Shown here: in pieces, positions 22,691-31,313 of the stretch
Layout: the number at the start of each line of letters is the position of its first letter
Numbering within the stretch: the first letter of the stretch is position 1
Source of the DNA: Sandaracinaceae bacterium
GTDB lineage: Bacteria > Myxococcota_A > Polyangia > Polyangiales > Houyiibacteriaceae
Assembly: GCA_016706685.1 (NCBI GenBank)
Contig: JADJJE010000004.1
Span: forward strand, 355,298 to 419,297
Length of the DNA stretch: 64,000 nucleotides
Reading direction: 5' to 3'
Made by a program: the position numbers and the translations under genes
The notes under the pieces: model-generated
What the model saw: only the letters and a program-made list of their open reading frames with translations
Databases searched by the model: none
What the model was told of the DNA's origin: nothing

Positions 22691-24268
22691 TCAGCGGCGG
22701 CGCCGGCGCAGGATGAAGGGCAGGGCGAAGACCGCGAGGGCCAGGCCCAGCGGCATGTCCTGACCAGGGGCCGGGACGCGGCAGCCGCAGCCGCTGCTCA
22801 CGCCGGGGCGCGGGCGTCCGCCAGCGTCGTCACCGCCGCCGTCGTTGCTGCCACCGTCACCCCCGTTGCTGCCACCGTCGCCGTTGTTGCCGCCGCCGTC
22901 GGGGTTCACGCCGCCATCACCACCGTTGACCGGCGGGATGTCCACGCACACGCCCATGGTGCACATCTCACCGTCGGGGCAGACCGCGCCGGTGCAGGCG
23001 TCCACGCACTGGCCCGTGGTGGGACTGCAGAAGAGGCCCGCAGCGCAGTCCACGTTCACGCAGTCGGGGTCCACGCACGAGCCCGAGGACTCTTCGCAGC
23101 TGAGCATGCTGCCGCAGCCCGAACACGTGCACGTGTCCACGCAGATGCCGCCCGAGCACACCTTCATGGCGCCGCACACCACGTTCGCGCACGCGTCCAC
23201 GCAGGCACCCACGCGGCACACCTGCTCACCCGGGCAGACGATGCCCGCGCACGGACCGACGCATTCGCCCTCGCGGCAGACCTCGCCGGACGGGCAGGTC
23301 ACGTTCACGCACGCCGCCTCGTAGCACTCGCCCGTCTCGCTGTCGCAGGTGAGCGCGGGGTTGGCGCAGCCGAACTCCTCGCACCGGCCGACGCACCCAC
23401 CGTTCACGCACACCTCGCCGCTGGGGCAGAGGTTGCCATTGTCCACCATGCCGTCGCAGTTGTTGTCGAGTCCGTCGCACTCCTCGGGGCCGGAGACATT
23501 GACCGGGATGCAGATCAGGTCCGCGCCGTCGCACTGCGTGAGGCCTTGCGCACAGATGCCCGTAGCCAGCGGGACGTTGCACGCCTCCCCGGCGCCCGAG
23601 CAGGTGATGCCCGTGAAGAAGAAGACGTAGTCGTTGTAGTCGCCGTCGTTGTCCCACCCGTCGCTCTGCGCGTTGCCGTCTTCGAAGGCCACGTAGAACG
23701 CGTTGGGGGTCAGGGAAGACTGGTAGCTCAGGCTCATGATCCAGCGACCGTTGTAGGCGGGCGGCGGGTCGTCACAGTCACCCGCGTTGCACAACGGGTT
23801 GTACTGGCGCTCCGTGAAGTAATAGTCGGGGGCGTTGTCGCGAATGAGCGCGAAGCCAATCAGGCCGCCCGCGTAGTTGGCGTTCTCGCGGATGGCCTGC
23901 CCCGTGATGGTCACGCCCACGGACGCGTCGGTCAGGTCCCCTGGAAAGATGGGATAGATTTGCGCGGGGGTGGGCTGAGTCCCGGTCACGTTGTACCAGC
24001 CCACGTTCAGCGTGGAGCTCGACTCCTTGAGCAAGAGCGTCGCCGTGAAGTCGCACAGCGGCGAGAACGTGTTCGGCTGCTCGCTCGCGTCGTTCACCCA
24101 GTCCACCGCCTCACCGCGAGTGGTGAACAGTGTGAAGAGCTGTGTCTCCCCGTTGTCCGAGTCCACGGGATACACGTTGCCGTCGGGCTGCGTGATCTGC
24201 GCCGCAGCGAGCGACGGTGCACCAACGAGAAGCAGGAGGGCAACCAGAGCGAGGCGGGTGACGCGCAT
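22691..24268 (-). CDS. Cys-rich secreted protein with metal-binding motif and MYXO-CTERM-type anchor
   Basis: A 525-residue exported protein with a clear Sec signal (ALLLLVGAPSLAAAQ). Residues about 40-215 form a domain ending in DNDGDYNDYVFFF, the acidic pattern seen in DUF4114-type domains. ECDGLDNNCDGMVDNG near residue 265 is the MopE-type putative metal-binding repeat. About 12 short Cys-rich repeats of the form CPSGEVCREGECV follow. A Gly/Asn/Asp linker leads to GCGCRVP, a hydrophobic helix and the RRRRR tail, the layout of the MYXO-CTERM surface-sorting signal. The protein is therefore probably displayed on the cell surface after C-terminal processing. A TATAGT box at 24278-24283 may be its -10 element, but no -35 is clear. 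It converges with the lipoprotein hydrolase gene. Confidence 0.88.
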   Translation of the reverse strand: MRVTRLALVALLLLVGAPSLAAAQITQPDGNVYPVDSDNGETQLFTLFTTRGEAVDWVNDASEQPNTFSPLCDFTATLLLKESSSTLNVGWYNVTGTQPTPAQIYPIFPGDLTDASVGVTITGQAIRENANYAGGLIGFALIRDNAPDYYFTERQYNPLCNAGDCDDPPPAYNGRWIMSLSYQSSLTPNAFYVAFEDGNAQSDGWDNDGDYNDYVFFFTGITCSGAGEACNVPLATGICAQGLTQCDGADLICIPVNVSGPEECDGLDNNCDGMVDNGNLCPSGEVCVNGGCVGRCEEFGCANPALTCDSETGECYEAACVNVTCPSGEVCREGECVGPCAGIVCPGEQVCRVGACVDACANVVCGAMKVCSGGICVDTCTCSGCGSMLSCEESSGSCVDPDCVNVDCAAGLFCSPTTGQCVDACTGAVCPDGEMCTMGVCVDIPPVNGGDGGVNPDGGGNNGDGGSNGGDGGSNDGGGDDAGGRPRPGVSSGCGCRVPAPGQDMPLGLALAVFALPFILRRRRR

Positions 24269-24338
24269 AACGCTGTCACTATAACGGACGTTCCACCGTA
24301 TGAGTGGCGGTTTTGAGGCGATATTCCTGACTGAAGGG

Positions 24339-24830
24339 TCAGTGATGCAAGCTGCCCGAGCCCGTCCCCGCCCCAGCGTCGCTCATGCGCGCGCTGTAGT
24401 CCCAGCTCTCGATGCGCACCGGGTCGAGCACCAGCGCCAGCTCTTCGCTGCGCCGCGACAGCAGCCAGCGCGCCAGGTGCGAGTCCACGCTGCCGAGGTA
24501 GCGCAGCAGCAGCTGCTCGAGCACGTCACCGCCGCGCGTCTCGTCCACCCGCACGGTGGCCTGTCCGCGAACGCCACGGTAGGGCGGCGTGTTGAGCGCG
24601 ATCTCGAACGCGCAGCGCGGGTTCTCCTCGAGGCGCCGAACGATCTTGGCGTCTCGGTGGACGGCCGCCACCAGCGTGCCCTCGTGGCGTACGAACCACA
24701 GCGAGAGCAGCACGGGGAAGCCCCCAGAAGTCTGCACGGCCAGCCGCATGGGCACGATGGTGCCGTCCATGAAGTCCGCGACGCGTGCGTCGGAGTAGGG
24801 GCCTCGAACGGGGCAATGAAACGTGGTCAT
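24339..24830 (-). CDS. Pyridoxamine 5'-phosphate oxidase-like FMN-binding protein
   Basis: A 163-residue split-barrel protein of the PNPOx-like family, recognised by GGFPVLLSLWFVRHEGTLVAAVHRDAKIVRRLEENPRCAFEI and the following beta strands. Members bind FMN, F420 or heme and include many oxidoreductases of unknown substrate. The Ser/Gly-rich tail is not conserved. GGAGG lies 9 bases before the ATG. It is 34 bases downstream of the MerR-B12 regulator on the same strand and is probably co-transcribed with it, so it may respond to the same signal. Confidence 0.82.
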   Translation of the reverse strand: MTTFHCPVRGPYSDARVADFMDGTIVPMRLAVQTSGGFPVLLSLWFVRHEGTLVAAVHRDAKIVRRLEENPRCAFEIALNTPPYRGVRGQATVRVDETRGGDVLEQLLLRYLGSVDSHLARWLLSRRSEELALVLDPVRIESWDYSARMSDAGAGTGSGSLHH

Positions 24831-24864
24831 GATGGTCCTCCGGGCGTGGTGGTTGGGCGGGCAC

Positions 24865-25773
24865 TCAGGGGGCTATGGAGCGAAGCAAGACGTCGAGATC
24901 GGCGAGGCCCGGCAGCTGCTCGACGCGCGTGCCTTCGACTGAAATGGAGGCCGCGCCGCCCATGATGATGCGGGTGGCGGCGGGGACTACGGCCGAGAGC
25001 GAGCGCGCCACTTGCCGCACCTCGGCTCGCGAGAGGTTGATGACGGACAGCAGCACGAGCTCGGCGTTGCGCACCTCCGCCACGTAGGCGATCTCGTTCT
25101 CCGGCACGTCGGCGCCCATGTACACCACCGCGAAGCCGCGCAGCGCGGCGAGCATGGCCACCATCAGCGCTCCCACTTCGTGGCGTTCACCGCGGGGCGC
25201 GGCCACCACGACGGCGCCTTGCTGCTCACGCGGCGGATAGAGCCGAGCCAGGCTGAACAGCAGCCCGCGAGCGGCCCCCGTCGCCACCCGCTCGTGCGCG
25301 ATGCGGAATTCCTTTCGCTCCCAGCGCGCTCCCACCTCGCGCAGCGCCGGGGACACCATGTCGATCAGGAAGCGCTCGGGAGCCATGGCGACGGCTGCAC
25401 GCGCCATGACGCCTTCGGCTGCGCCTACGTCCAAGCGCGCCACCGCGTCGAGGAACGCCTCCACAGGCGAGCTCTGCGTCTGGGTCTCCGACTCGGTCAC
25501 GCTGCGCTCGGAAGTGGCAGAGAGGCGCGCGAGATCGCGATCCGAGAGGGTGGCCACCGTGCCGATGGCGTGCCCGGCGTCCACGAGGTCGCGCAGCAAA
25601 CGCAGCCGCTGCACGTCCTCGCTGGTGTAGAGACGCCCGCCCGCGTCGGTTCGTCCGGGCACCACCGCCCCATAGCGCCGCTCCCACGTTCGCAGCGTGT
25701 GGGTGGTCAGGCCGGTCAGCTTGGCGACCATCCCAACCCGGTGGGAGCTCTCGGAATTCATCTTGCGGACCAT
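24865..25773 (-). CDS. MerR-family regulator with cobalamin-binding domain (CarH/LitR-like)
   Basis: A 302-residue regulator. The N-terminal winged helix (about 12-80, VAKLTGLTTHTLRTWERRYG) is MerR-type. Residues 105-180 form the four-helix cap of B12 photoreceptors and 185-302 the cobalamin-binding Rossmann fold, with E196-x-H198-x-x-G201 (the lower axial His) and a C-terminal GGAAS. In CarH the cap has a Wx9EH motif with His after the Trp; here the sequence is W151-E152 and E161-R162, so both of those histidines are replaced. The protein probably binds cobalamin, but classical CarH photochemistry is uncertain. ATG at 25773 is used; an ATG at 25761 is equally possible. It diverges from the DCC-oxygenase operon and heads its own operon with a PNPOx-like gene. 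Confidence 0.88.
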   Translation of the reverse strand: MVRKMNSESSHRVGMVAKLTGLTTHTLRTWERRYGAVVPGRTDAGGRLYTSEDVQRLRLLRDLVDAGHAIGTVATLSDRDLARLSATSERSVTESETQTQSSPVEAFLDAVARLDVGAAEGVMARAAVAMAPERFLIDMVSPALREVGARWERKEFRIAHERVATGAARGLLFSLARLYPPREQQGAVVVAAPRGERHEVGALMVAMLAALRGFAVVYMGADVPENEIAYVAEVRNAELVLLSVINLSRAEVRQVARSLSAVVPAATRIIMGGAASISVEGTRVEQLPGLADLDVLLRSIAP

Positions 25774-25813
25774 ATCGGAGGACTTCGGCAAACGGTGATC
25801 AGCAGGGGGAGTC

Positions 25814-25842
25814 TTGCGCTTTCCCGGTTCTTTGTCTAGGAT
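25814..25842 (+). promoter_or_regulatory. Candidate promoter of the DCC-monooxygenase operon
   Basis: TTGCGC (25814-25819) and TAGGAT (25837-25842) are 17 bases apart in the divergent region facing the MerR-B12 gene. The predicted start falls at or next to the ATG at 25849, which would give a leaderless transcript, or a 20-base leader for the ATG at 25870. No clear CarH-type palindromic operator was found by eye. Confidence 0.4.
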
Positions 25843-25848
25843 GTGTCT

Positions 25849-26256
25849 ATGAAAACTTCGCCAAGACCGATGCACGCAGTGGAGCGCCTGGAGCTCTTCT
25901 TCGATGGCGAGTGCCCCCTGTGCCTGCGCGAGGTGCGCATGCTGCGGCGCCTGGACCGCCACGCCCGCATCCTGTTCACGGACATCGCCGAGGTCGGGTT
26001 CCAGCCCCCCACCGACGTGGACTACGCGACGCTGATGGACCGCATCCACGCCCGACGTGGGAGCCAGTGGTTCGAGGGGGTCGAGGTGTTCCGCCAGCTG
26101 TACGCGGCGGTGGGCCTCGGGCCACTGGTCGCGATCACGCGTGCGCCCGGCATCAAGCAGCTGTTGGACCTGGGCTACCGGGTCTTCGCCAAGAACCGAC
26201 TGCGCCTCACGGGGCGCTGCAACGACGGCGTGTGCGCCGTGGGAGAGGCCACCTGA
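25849..26256 (+). CDS. DCC-family (DUF393) thiol-disulfide oxidoreductase-like protein
   Basis: A 135-residue protein with the family signature FFDGECPLC (C22 and C25), a thioredoxin-like CxxC in the DGxCxxC context. The rest includes [13 protein letters not shown] and a C-terminal NDGVCAVG. The family is widespread, its role largely unknown, and it often sits beside oxidoreductases. Starts at 25849, 25843 (GTG) and 25870 are all in frame; the conserved part begins after the last. The stop shares one base with the start of the monooxygenase gene, showing a tight operon. Confidence 0.8.
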   Translation: MKTSPRPMHAVERLELFFDGECPLCLREVRMLRRLDRHARILFTDIAEVGFQPPTDVDYATLMDRIHARRGSQWFEGVEVFRQLYAAVGLGPLVAITRAPGIKQLLDLGYRVFAKNRLRLTGRCNDGVCAVGEAT

Positions 26257-27410
26257 TGAGCCCGAACAGTGACGCCATCATCACCGAAGACACCCTCGTA
26301 CAGCGGGCCCGCGCGCTGCGGCCGTGGCTGCTGGAGCGCACGGACCAGGCCATCGCCCTGCGGCGTGTGCCGGACGAGACCATGCGCGACTTCGAGGCCA
26401 GCGGCTTGAACCTGGCTGTGGTGCCCAAGCGCTACGGCGGCTACGAGCTCAGCCCGCGCGTCATCTTCGACATGCAGCTGGAGCTGGGGCGCGCCTGCCC
26501 GTCGAGCGCCTGGGTGTTCGGCGTGCTCAGCGTGCACACCTGGCAGTTGGCGCTGTTCCCCCTCGAGACGCAGGACGAGATCTGGGGGCAGGGGCACCAC
26601 CCGTGGATCGCGTCTTCGTACATGCCGGTGGGCAAGGTGGTGGCCGTGGACGGCGGCTACCGCATCAGCGGGCGTTGGTCGTTCTCGAGCGGCTGCGATC
26701 ACTGCGAGTGGATCATGCTGGGCAGCTTCGCGCCGGTGGCGGAGGGCTCGCCGCCCGACATGCGCACATTTTTGCTCCCCAAGAGCGACTACGAGATCGT
26801 GGACACCTGGTACGTGACGGGGCTGCGCGCGTCGGGCAGCAAGGACATCGTGGTGAAGGACGCGTTCGTGCCCGAGCGGCGCACGCACAAGTTCTCGGAC
26901 GGCTTCCGCGGCAAGAGCCCGGGCAACGAGGTGAACGAGCGCTCCGCGTACCGCTTTCCCTTCGGGCAAATCCACACGCGCTGCGTGTCCACGCCTGCGC
27001 TGGGCGCCGCGCTCGGTGCGCTCGAGCACTTTGCCAAGGAGCGCGCGGGGGATGCCGCGGCAGAGCGCCTGGTGGAAGACTGCGCCGCCATCTTGGACCG
27101 CGAGCTCTGGGTGCTGGAGCGCAACTTCGACGAGATGACCGGCCACCTCGAGGCCGAGACCAGCATCCCCGTGCCGCGTCGCGCGCACTTCCGACATGAC
27201 GCTGCCGCCGCCGTGACCGCCGCGGTGAGCGTGGTGGATCGCCTCACCGAGGCCTACGGGCGGGCCGGGATCTTCGAGCGAGACCCCATCAACCGCTTCT
27301 TCCAGGACACGCACGCCATCCGCGCGCACCACGCCAATCAGATAGAGAAACCGGCCGCGAACCTGGGCGGCATCCAGTTCGGCCACAAGAACGCGGACTT
27401 CTTCATCTGA
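26256..27410 (+). CDS. HsaA-like flavin-dependent monooxygenase (acyl-CoA dehydrogenase fold)
   Basis: A 384-residue protein of the group D flavin monooxygenases that share the acyl-CoA dehydrogenase fold, such as HsaA and the HpaH-type hydroxylases. Typical blocks are PDETMRDFEASGLNLAVVPKRYGGYE, CPSSAWVFGVLSVHTW, GYRISGRWSFSSGCDHCEWIMLG and TGLRASGSKDIVVKDAFVPE. The C-terminal FQDTHAIRAHHANQ matches the family. These enzymes need reduced flavin from a partner reductase; none is encoded next to it, although the PNPOx-like protein across the divergent promoter could bind FMN. Codons 1 and the DCC stop overlap (TGATG). The substrate is unknown, probably a phenolic or polycyclic compound. Confidence 0.87.
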   Translation: MSPNSDAIITEDTLVQRARALRPWLLERTDQAIALRRVPDETMRDFEASGLNLAVVPKRYGGYELSPRVIFDMQLELGRACPSSAWVFGVLSVHTWQLALFPLETQDEIWGQGHHPWIASSYMPVGKVVAVDGGYRISGRWSFSSGCDHCEWIMLGSFAPVAEGSPPDMRTFLLPKSDYEIVDTWYVTGLRASGSKDIVVKDAFVPERRTHKFSDGFRGKSPGNEVNERSAYRFPFGQIHTRCVSTPALGAALGALEHFAKERAGDAAAERLVEDCAAILDRELWVLERNFDEMTGHLEAETSIPVPRRAHFRHDAAAAVTAAVSVVDRLTEAYGRAGIFERDPINRFFQDTHAIRAHHANQIEKPAANLGGIQFGHKNADFFI

Positions 27411-27444
27411 CGGGCGGCCCGCGGGCTGCGTAGACTGCTGGCCC

Positions 27445-29127
27445 ATGCCCCCCACGACCGTCCCCGACCTCGCGCGCGAGCACACCGCCCAGCCCATCTC
27501 CCACATCGCTGCCAGCCTCGGCGTCCACCCGGACGACCTGGTTTCGTATGGGCGCGAGATGGCGAAAGTGAGCCTGCGGGCGCTCGAGCGCGAGTCCCCG
27601 CTGGGCGAGACGCGCCGCAAGCTGGTGCTGGTGAGCGCCATCACGCCAACGCCCGCCGGCGAGGGCAAAACCACCACGTCCATCGGGCTCGGGCAGGCCT
27701 TCACTGCGCTCGGCCACAGCGTGTGCCTGGCGCTGCGCGAGCCCAGCATGGGACCGAGCCTCGGGCTCAAGGGCGGCGCCACCGGCGGAGGCCGTGCCCA
27801 GTTGATCCCGGCGGACCGCATCAACCTGCACTTCACCGGGGACTTCCACGCCATCACGTCGGCGCACAACCTGTTGGCGTCGCTGATCGACAACCACCTG
27901 CACTTCGGGAACGCGCTGGGCATCGACCCCGGCCGCGTGGTGTGGCCGCGCGTGTTGGACCTCAACGACCGCGCGCTGCGCCATGTCGTGGTCGGGCTGG
28001 GTGGGGTGGGGCAGGGCGTCCCGCGCGAGACGTCCTTCGACATCACGGCCGCGAGCGAGGTGATGGCCATCCTGTGCCTGGCGCGCGACATGGCCGACCT
28101 GCGCGCGCGCCTCGAGCGCATCCTGGTGGCCTTCACGCACGCGGGCGAGCCGGTGTACGCGCGAGAGCTCGGGGCTGCTGGCGCCATGTTGGCGCTGCTG
28201 CGCGACGCGCTCGACCCGAACCTGGTGCAGGCCGTGGGAGGTACCCCGGTGATCTTGCACGGAGGTCCGTTCGCCAACATCGCGCACGGCTGCAGCTCAT
28301 TGGTGGGCACGCGCCTCGCCATGCATCTGGCCGAGTGGACGTTCACGGAGGCGGGCTTCGGCTTCGACCTGGGCGCCGAGAAGTTCCTCGACATCAAGTG
28401 CCGCACCGGTGGCCTCGCGCCCGATGGCGTGGTGCTGGTCACCACCATCCGCGCGCTCAAGATGCACGGCGGTCAGGACCTCGCGAAGGCCGCAGAGGTG
28501 AGCCCCGAGGCCGTCCTCGCGGGCCTGCCCAACCTGGACAAGCACATCGAGAGCGCGCGGCGCTTCGGGCTGCCGGTGGTGGTGGCGCTGAATCGGTTCG
28601 GGGCCGACGACGACCGCGAGATCGGCGTGGTGCGCGCGCGCTGTACGGAGCTGGGCGCCACCTTCGCGGTGTCCGACCACTTCGAGCACGGCGGCGAGGG
28701 CGCGCTCGAGCTCGCGCGAGCGGTGATCGACGCGTGCGGCGGGAGCACCAGGCCCGAGCCGGTGGTGCTCTACGACCTGGACGAGCCCGTTCCCGAGAAG
28801 ATCCGCCGCGTGGCTCAGGAGATGTACGGCGCGTCGGCGGTGGTGCTCACCAAGGCGGCCGAGCGCGAGCTGCGCGACATCGAGCGCTTGGGCCACGCGG
28901 GGCTGCCGGTGTGCATCGCCAAGACGCAGAATTCGCTGTCGGACGACCCTACGCGGCGCGGGCGCCCACGCGACTTCACGCTGACCGTGCGCGGGCTGCG
29001 CGTGAACTCCGGTGCAGGCTTCATCGTGGTGCTCACGGGGGACATCGTGCGCATGCCGGGCCTGCCGCGGCGCCCCCTGGCAGAGCAGGTGGACGTGCAG
29101 GACGGCGTCATCGTGGGCCTGCGCTGA
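27445..29127 (+). CDS. fhs: Formate-tetrahydrofolate ligase
   Basis: Makes 10-formyltetrahydrofolate from formate, tetrahydrofolate and ATP. The 560 residues match the family length. The P-loop TPTPAGEGKTTT lies at 67-78, followed by LREPSMGPSLGLKGGATGGG, HFTGDFHAITSAHNLL, FDITAASEVMAILCLA and HGGPFANIAHGCSS. The C-terminus has CIAKTQNSLSDDP and FIVVLTGDIVRMPGLP. It stands alone between the oxygenase gene and the convergent tag gene; no other folate gene is near. Confidence 0.97.
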   Translation: MPPTTVPDLAREHTAQPISHIAASLGVHPDDLVSYGREMAKVSLRALERESPLGETRRKLVLVSAITPTPAGEGKTTTSIGLGQAFTALGHSVCLALREPSMGPSLGLKGGATGGGRAQLIPADRINLHFTGDFHAITSAHNLLASLIDNHLHFGNALGIDPGRVVWPRVLDLNDRALRHVVVGLGGVGQGVPRETSFDITAASEVMAILCLARDMADLRARLERILVAFTHAGEPVYARELGAAGAMLALLRDALDPNLVQAVGGTPVILHGGPFANIAHGCSSLVGTRLAMHLAEWTFTEAGFGFDLGAEKFLDIKCRTGGLAPDGVVLVTTIRALKMHGGQDLAKAAEVSPEAVLAGLPNLDKHIESARRFGLPVVVALNRFGADDDREIGVVRARCTELGATFAVSDHFEHGGEGALELARAVIDACGGSTRPEPVVLYDLDEPVPEKIRRVAQEMYGASAVVLTKAAERELRDIERLGHAGLPVCIAKTQNSLSDDPTRRGRPRDFTLTVRGLRVNSGAGFIVVLTGDIVRMPGLPRRPLAEQVDVQDGVIVGLR

Positions 29128-29137
29128 GACCCTTCCC

Positions 29138-29725
29138 CTAGCGGGCGCGAGCCACCTCGGCGTGGCGCGGGCAGCGCACCTCGTGGTCGTTCACCATGCC
29201 CACCGCCTGCATGCACGCGTAGACGATGGTGGGCCCGCAGAACTTGAAGCCGCGCCGCTTCATGTCCTTGGCCATGCGCTCCGAGAGCTCTGTCTTGGTG
29301 GGCGCGTCACGCCAGCGGTTCAGCCGGTGGTCGATGGGCGTGCCGTCCACGAAGCCCCACACGTAGTCCGAGAACGAGGTACCCGCGTCGCGCAGCGCCA
29401 GGTACGCCTGCGCGTTCCCGATGGAGGCGCGGATCTTGGCCGGGCTGCGGATGATGCCCGGGTTCTCGAGGGCCTTTTTGATGCGGGCCTCGTCCCAGCG
29501 CGCGATCACCTCGGGGCGAAAGCCCTCGAACTCGGCGCGCATGGACTCGCGCTTACGGAGGATGGTGATCCAGGAGAGCCCGGCCTGGAAACCATCCAGT
29601 TGGAACTTCTCCCAGAGGGCCCGCGAGTCGCGCTCCGGCACGCCCCACTCGGTGTCGTGGTAGCCGCGATAGAGCGCGTCGGTCGCAGGGGCCCAGCCGC
29701 AGTGCAGCTCACTCGGGTCACTCAT
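29138..29725 (-). CDS. tag: DNA-3-methyladenine glycosylase I
   Basis: Removes 3-methyladenine from alkylated DNA. The 195 residues keep the Tag zinc-site elements: the N-terminal HCGW and YHDTEWGVP and the C-terminal HEVRCPRH. The substrate-pocket block reads FQLDGFQAGLSWITILRKRE, with Asp44 where E. coli Tag has the pocket Glu38, a substitution I believe also occurs in other family members. GIIRSPAKIRASIGNA and KRGFKFCGPTIVYACMQAVG are typical. It converges with fhs, with 10 bases between the stops. Confidence 0.95.
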   Translation of the reverse strand: MSDPSELHCGWAPATDALYRGYHDTEWGVPERDSRALWEKFQLDGFQAGLSWITILRKRESMRAEFEGFRPEVIARWDEARIKKALENPGIIRSPAKIRASIGNAQAYLALRDAGTSFSDYVWGFVDGTPIDHRLNRWRDAPTKTELSERMAKDMKRRGFKFCGPTIVYACMQAVGMVNDHEVRCPRHAEVARAR

Positions 29726-29777
29726 GCGCCGAGCGTCGCACCACGTGGGCGAGCCGTCGAGGCCCGCCCGTCATGGG

Positions 29778-31181
29778 TCACGGCTGCAGCTGGATGGAGT
29801 GAACGGCGTAGTCGAAGGTGCCCATGTCGCCTTCGCGCGCATCGCCCACGCACACCTGGTAGCTGCCGCTGGCCGGACCACCGAGCAGCGTCTCCGCCGA
29901 CGCCCAAGGCAGCGCGCCGGAGTTGCTGCTGAACACGCAGCTCGAGTCCGGCGCGCACACGATGTCTTCCGTGGCGATGCCCTCGCCCATCGTCTCTGCG
30001 CTGGGGTAGGCCACGAGGCCACCCACATGAATCGCCACTCGGGGGCTGGTGGTCAGGTTGGCGACCGCACCCACGCCCGAGCCGCTGCCATCGGCCCCTT
30101 CGTTCATCCCGGGCCGGACGGCCAGCGCGTGCGGCTCGCCCGCCGGGTCCACCAGCGCGAAGACCAGGTCGCCCACGTTCGGATGAGTGACACCGAACTG
30201 CACATCGAAGCTCAGGACATCGAGCGCCGAGTCCAGGTCGGTGAAGTCGAACGGTCGGCAGGTCATGGAGGCCACGGTCCCGTCGAACGCGCCGTCTGCG
30301 ATGGCGGTCATGAGCACCTCGCCACCCTCGGACCTGTCTTCCGGGACGGTCGTCGCGCCCAGGTCCAGCGCCACCGAGGTGACGGTCCCAGTGTCACCGC
30401 TGGCAGCGTCGCCCACGCACACGCGCCAGGTGCCCGCCACGGGTTCGCGCTGAATCTCGTCGGGGCCCACCGTCGAGACCCCGACGTAGTTGCAGTAGAT
30501 GTTGTCGCGGCAGGGAGCCTGCGCGGCGGTCAGGTTGGTGCCGAGCGCTTCGGACATGAACCCGCCGATGCCGCGGGCGAACGTGACGGGGTGCGTGGAC
30601 ACCAGGTCGGCTCCGTTGCCCCCGGACAGATCCCCATTGTCCATGGGTGAGGTCAACCCGGGGCGATGCATCAGCGTGCTGACGTGCCCGGAGGGCGCCA
30701 CCAGCTTGAGCACCAGGTCGCCCACGAAGGTGTGGTCCATGGTCAGCTGCACGCTGAACGCCGTGTTGTTCACGTAGCCGCGCGTGCCCTCGGGGATCAC
30801 CACGTCGAGGCACGTCATCGACGCGATCGTTCCGTCGTACCCGTTGTCCGTGATGGCCACGGGCGAGGCGGGCGTGGTGCCCTGCATGACGGGGTCCACC
30901 GTGCACTCGGTCTCGTTCCGGCCGCGACAGTCTGCCAGGCAGCTGATGCTGCCACCGGTATAGCCGAGCGACTCGCACGAGGCGCTATCCAGGAGGTCGC
31001 CGTCACAGGGCTCCCCCTCGTCCAGCTGCCCGTTGCCGCAGAGTTCCACAGGCCCCCCGTCGTCGGGGCTGCCGTCGGGGTTCATTCCAGAGTCGTTTCG
31101 ACCCCCGGGGCCGCCGCCGCCGCAACCCGCTGCCACCATCGCCACCACTGCCATAACTAGACTCGACTTCATCGTGCTCAT
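29778..31181 (-). CDS. Lipoprotein with two proprotein-convertase P-like domains
   Basis: A 467-residue lipoprotein (lipobox MVAAGC) with an Asp/Gly-rich linker and a short Cys-containing CGNGQLDEGEPCDGD motif common in Myxococcota surface proteins. Two jelly-roll P-domain copies follow: about 105-290 (VQLTMDHTFVGDLVLKLVAPSG ... WRVCVGDAASGDTG) and about 300-467 (VQFGVTHPNVGDLVFALVDPAG ... YQVCVGDAREGDMG). P domains usually accompany subtilisin-type proteases, but no protease domain is present. ATG at 31181 is preferred because GGAGG lies 11 bases before it. The role is unknown, possibly adhesion or protein binding. Confidence 0.85.
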   Translation of the reverse strand: MSTMKSSLVMAVVAMVAAGCGGGGPGGRNDSGMNPDGSPDDGGPVELCGNGQLDEGEPCDGDLLDSASCESLGYTGGSISCLADCRGRNETECTVDPVMQGTTPASPVAITDNGYDGTIASMTCLDVVIPEGTRGYVNNTAFSVQLTMDHTFVGDLVLKLVAPSGHVSTLMHRPGLTSPMDNGDLSGGNGADLVSTHPVTFARGIGGFMSEALGTNLTAAQAPCRDNIYCNYVGVSTVGPDEIQREPVAGTWRVCVGDAASGDTGTVTSVALDLGATTVPEDRSEGGEVLMTAIADGAFDGTVASMTCRPFDFTDLDSALDVLSFDVQFGVTHPNVGDLVFALVDPAGEPHALAVRPGMNEGADGSGSGVGAVANLTTSPRVAIHVGGLVAYPSAETMGEGIATEDIVCAPDSSCVFSSNSGALPWASAETLLGGPASGSYQVCVGDAREGDMGTFDYAVHSIQLQP

Positions 31182-31313
31182 TCCGGTTTGGAACCTCCGG
31201 CCCCGAGTAGAGCACGGGTCCCTTCTTGGGCACGCTCCCGCAAACACGGGGGGCCACGCGGGGGCCGGGTCCCTCTGGCTCGGCTCTGCGGCATCGGATA
31301 GCTTGTGCGCGCC

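Noticed and set aside
22800..23480. Repetitive DNA that might suggest a CRISPR array
   Set aside because: The repeats are unequal, in frame and encode Cys-rich protein repeats; there are no constant direct repeats with unique spacers.
22685..24316. A 543-residue Ala/Val/His-rich plus-strand frame
   Set aside because: It mirrors the Cys-rich repeats of the MYXO-CTERM gene; the repeat regularity comes from that gene.
24320..24345. Small hairpin CTGAC-N6-GTCAG as a terminator
   Set aside because: The stem is only five base pairs and no T run follows in either direction.
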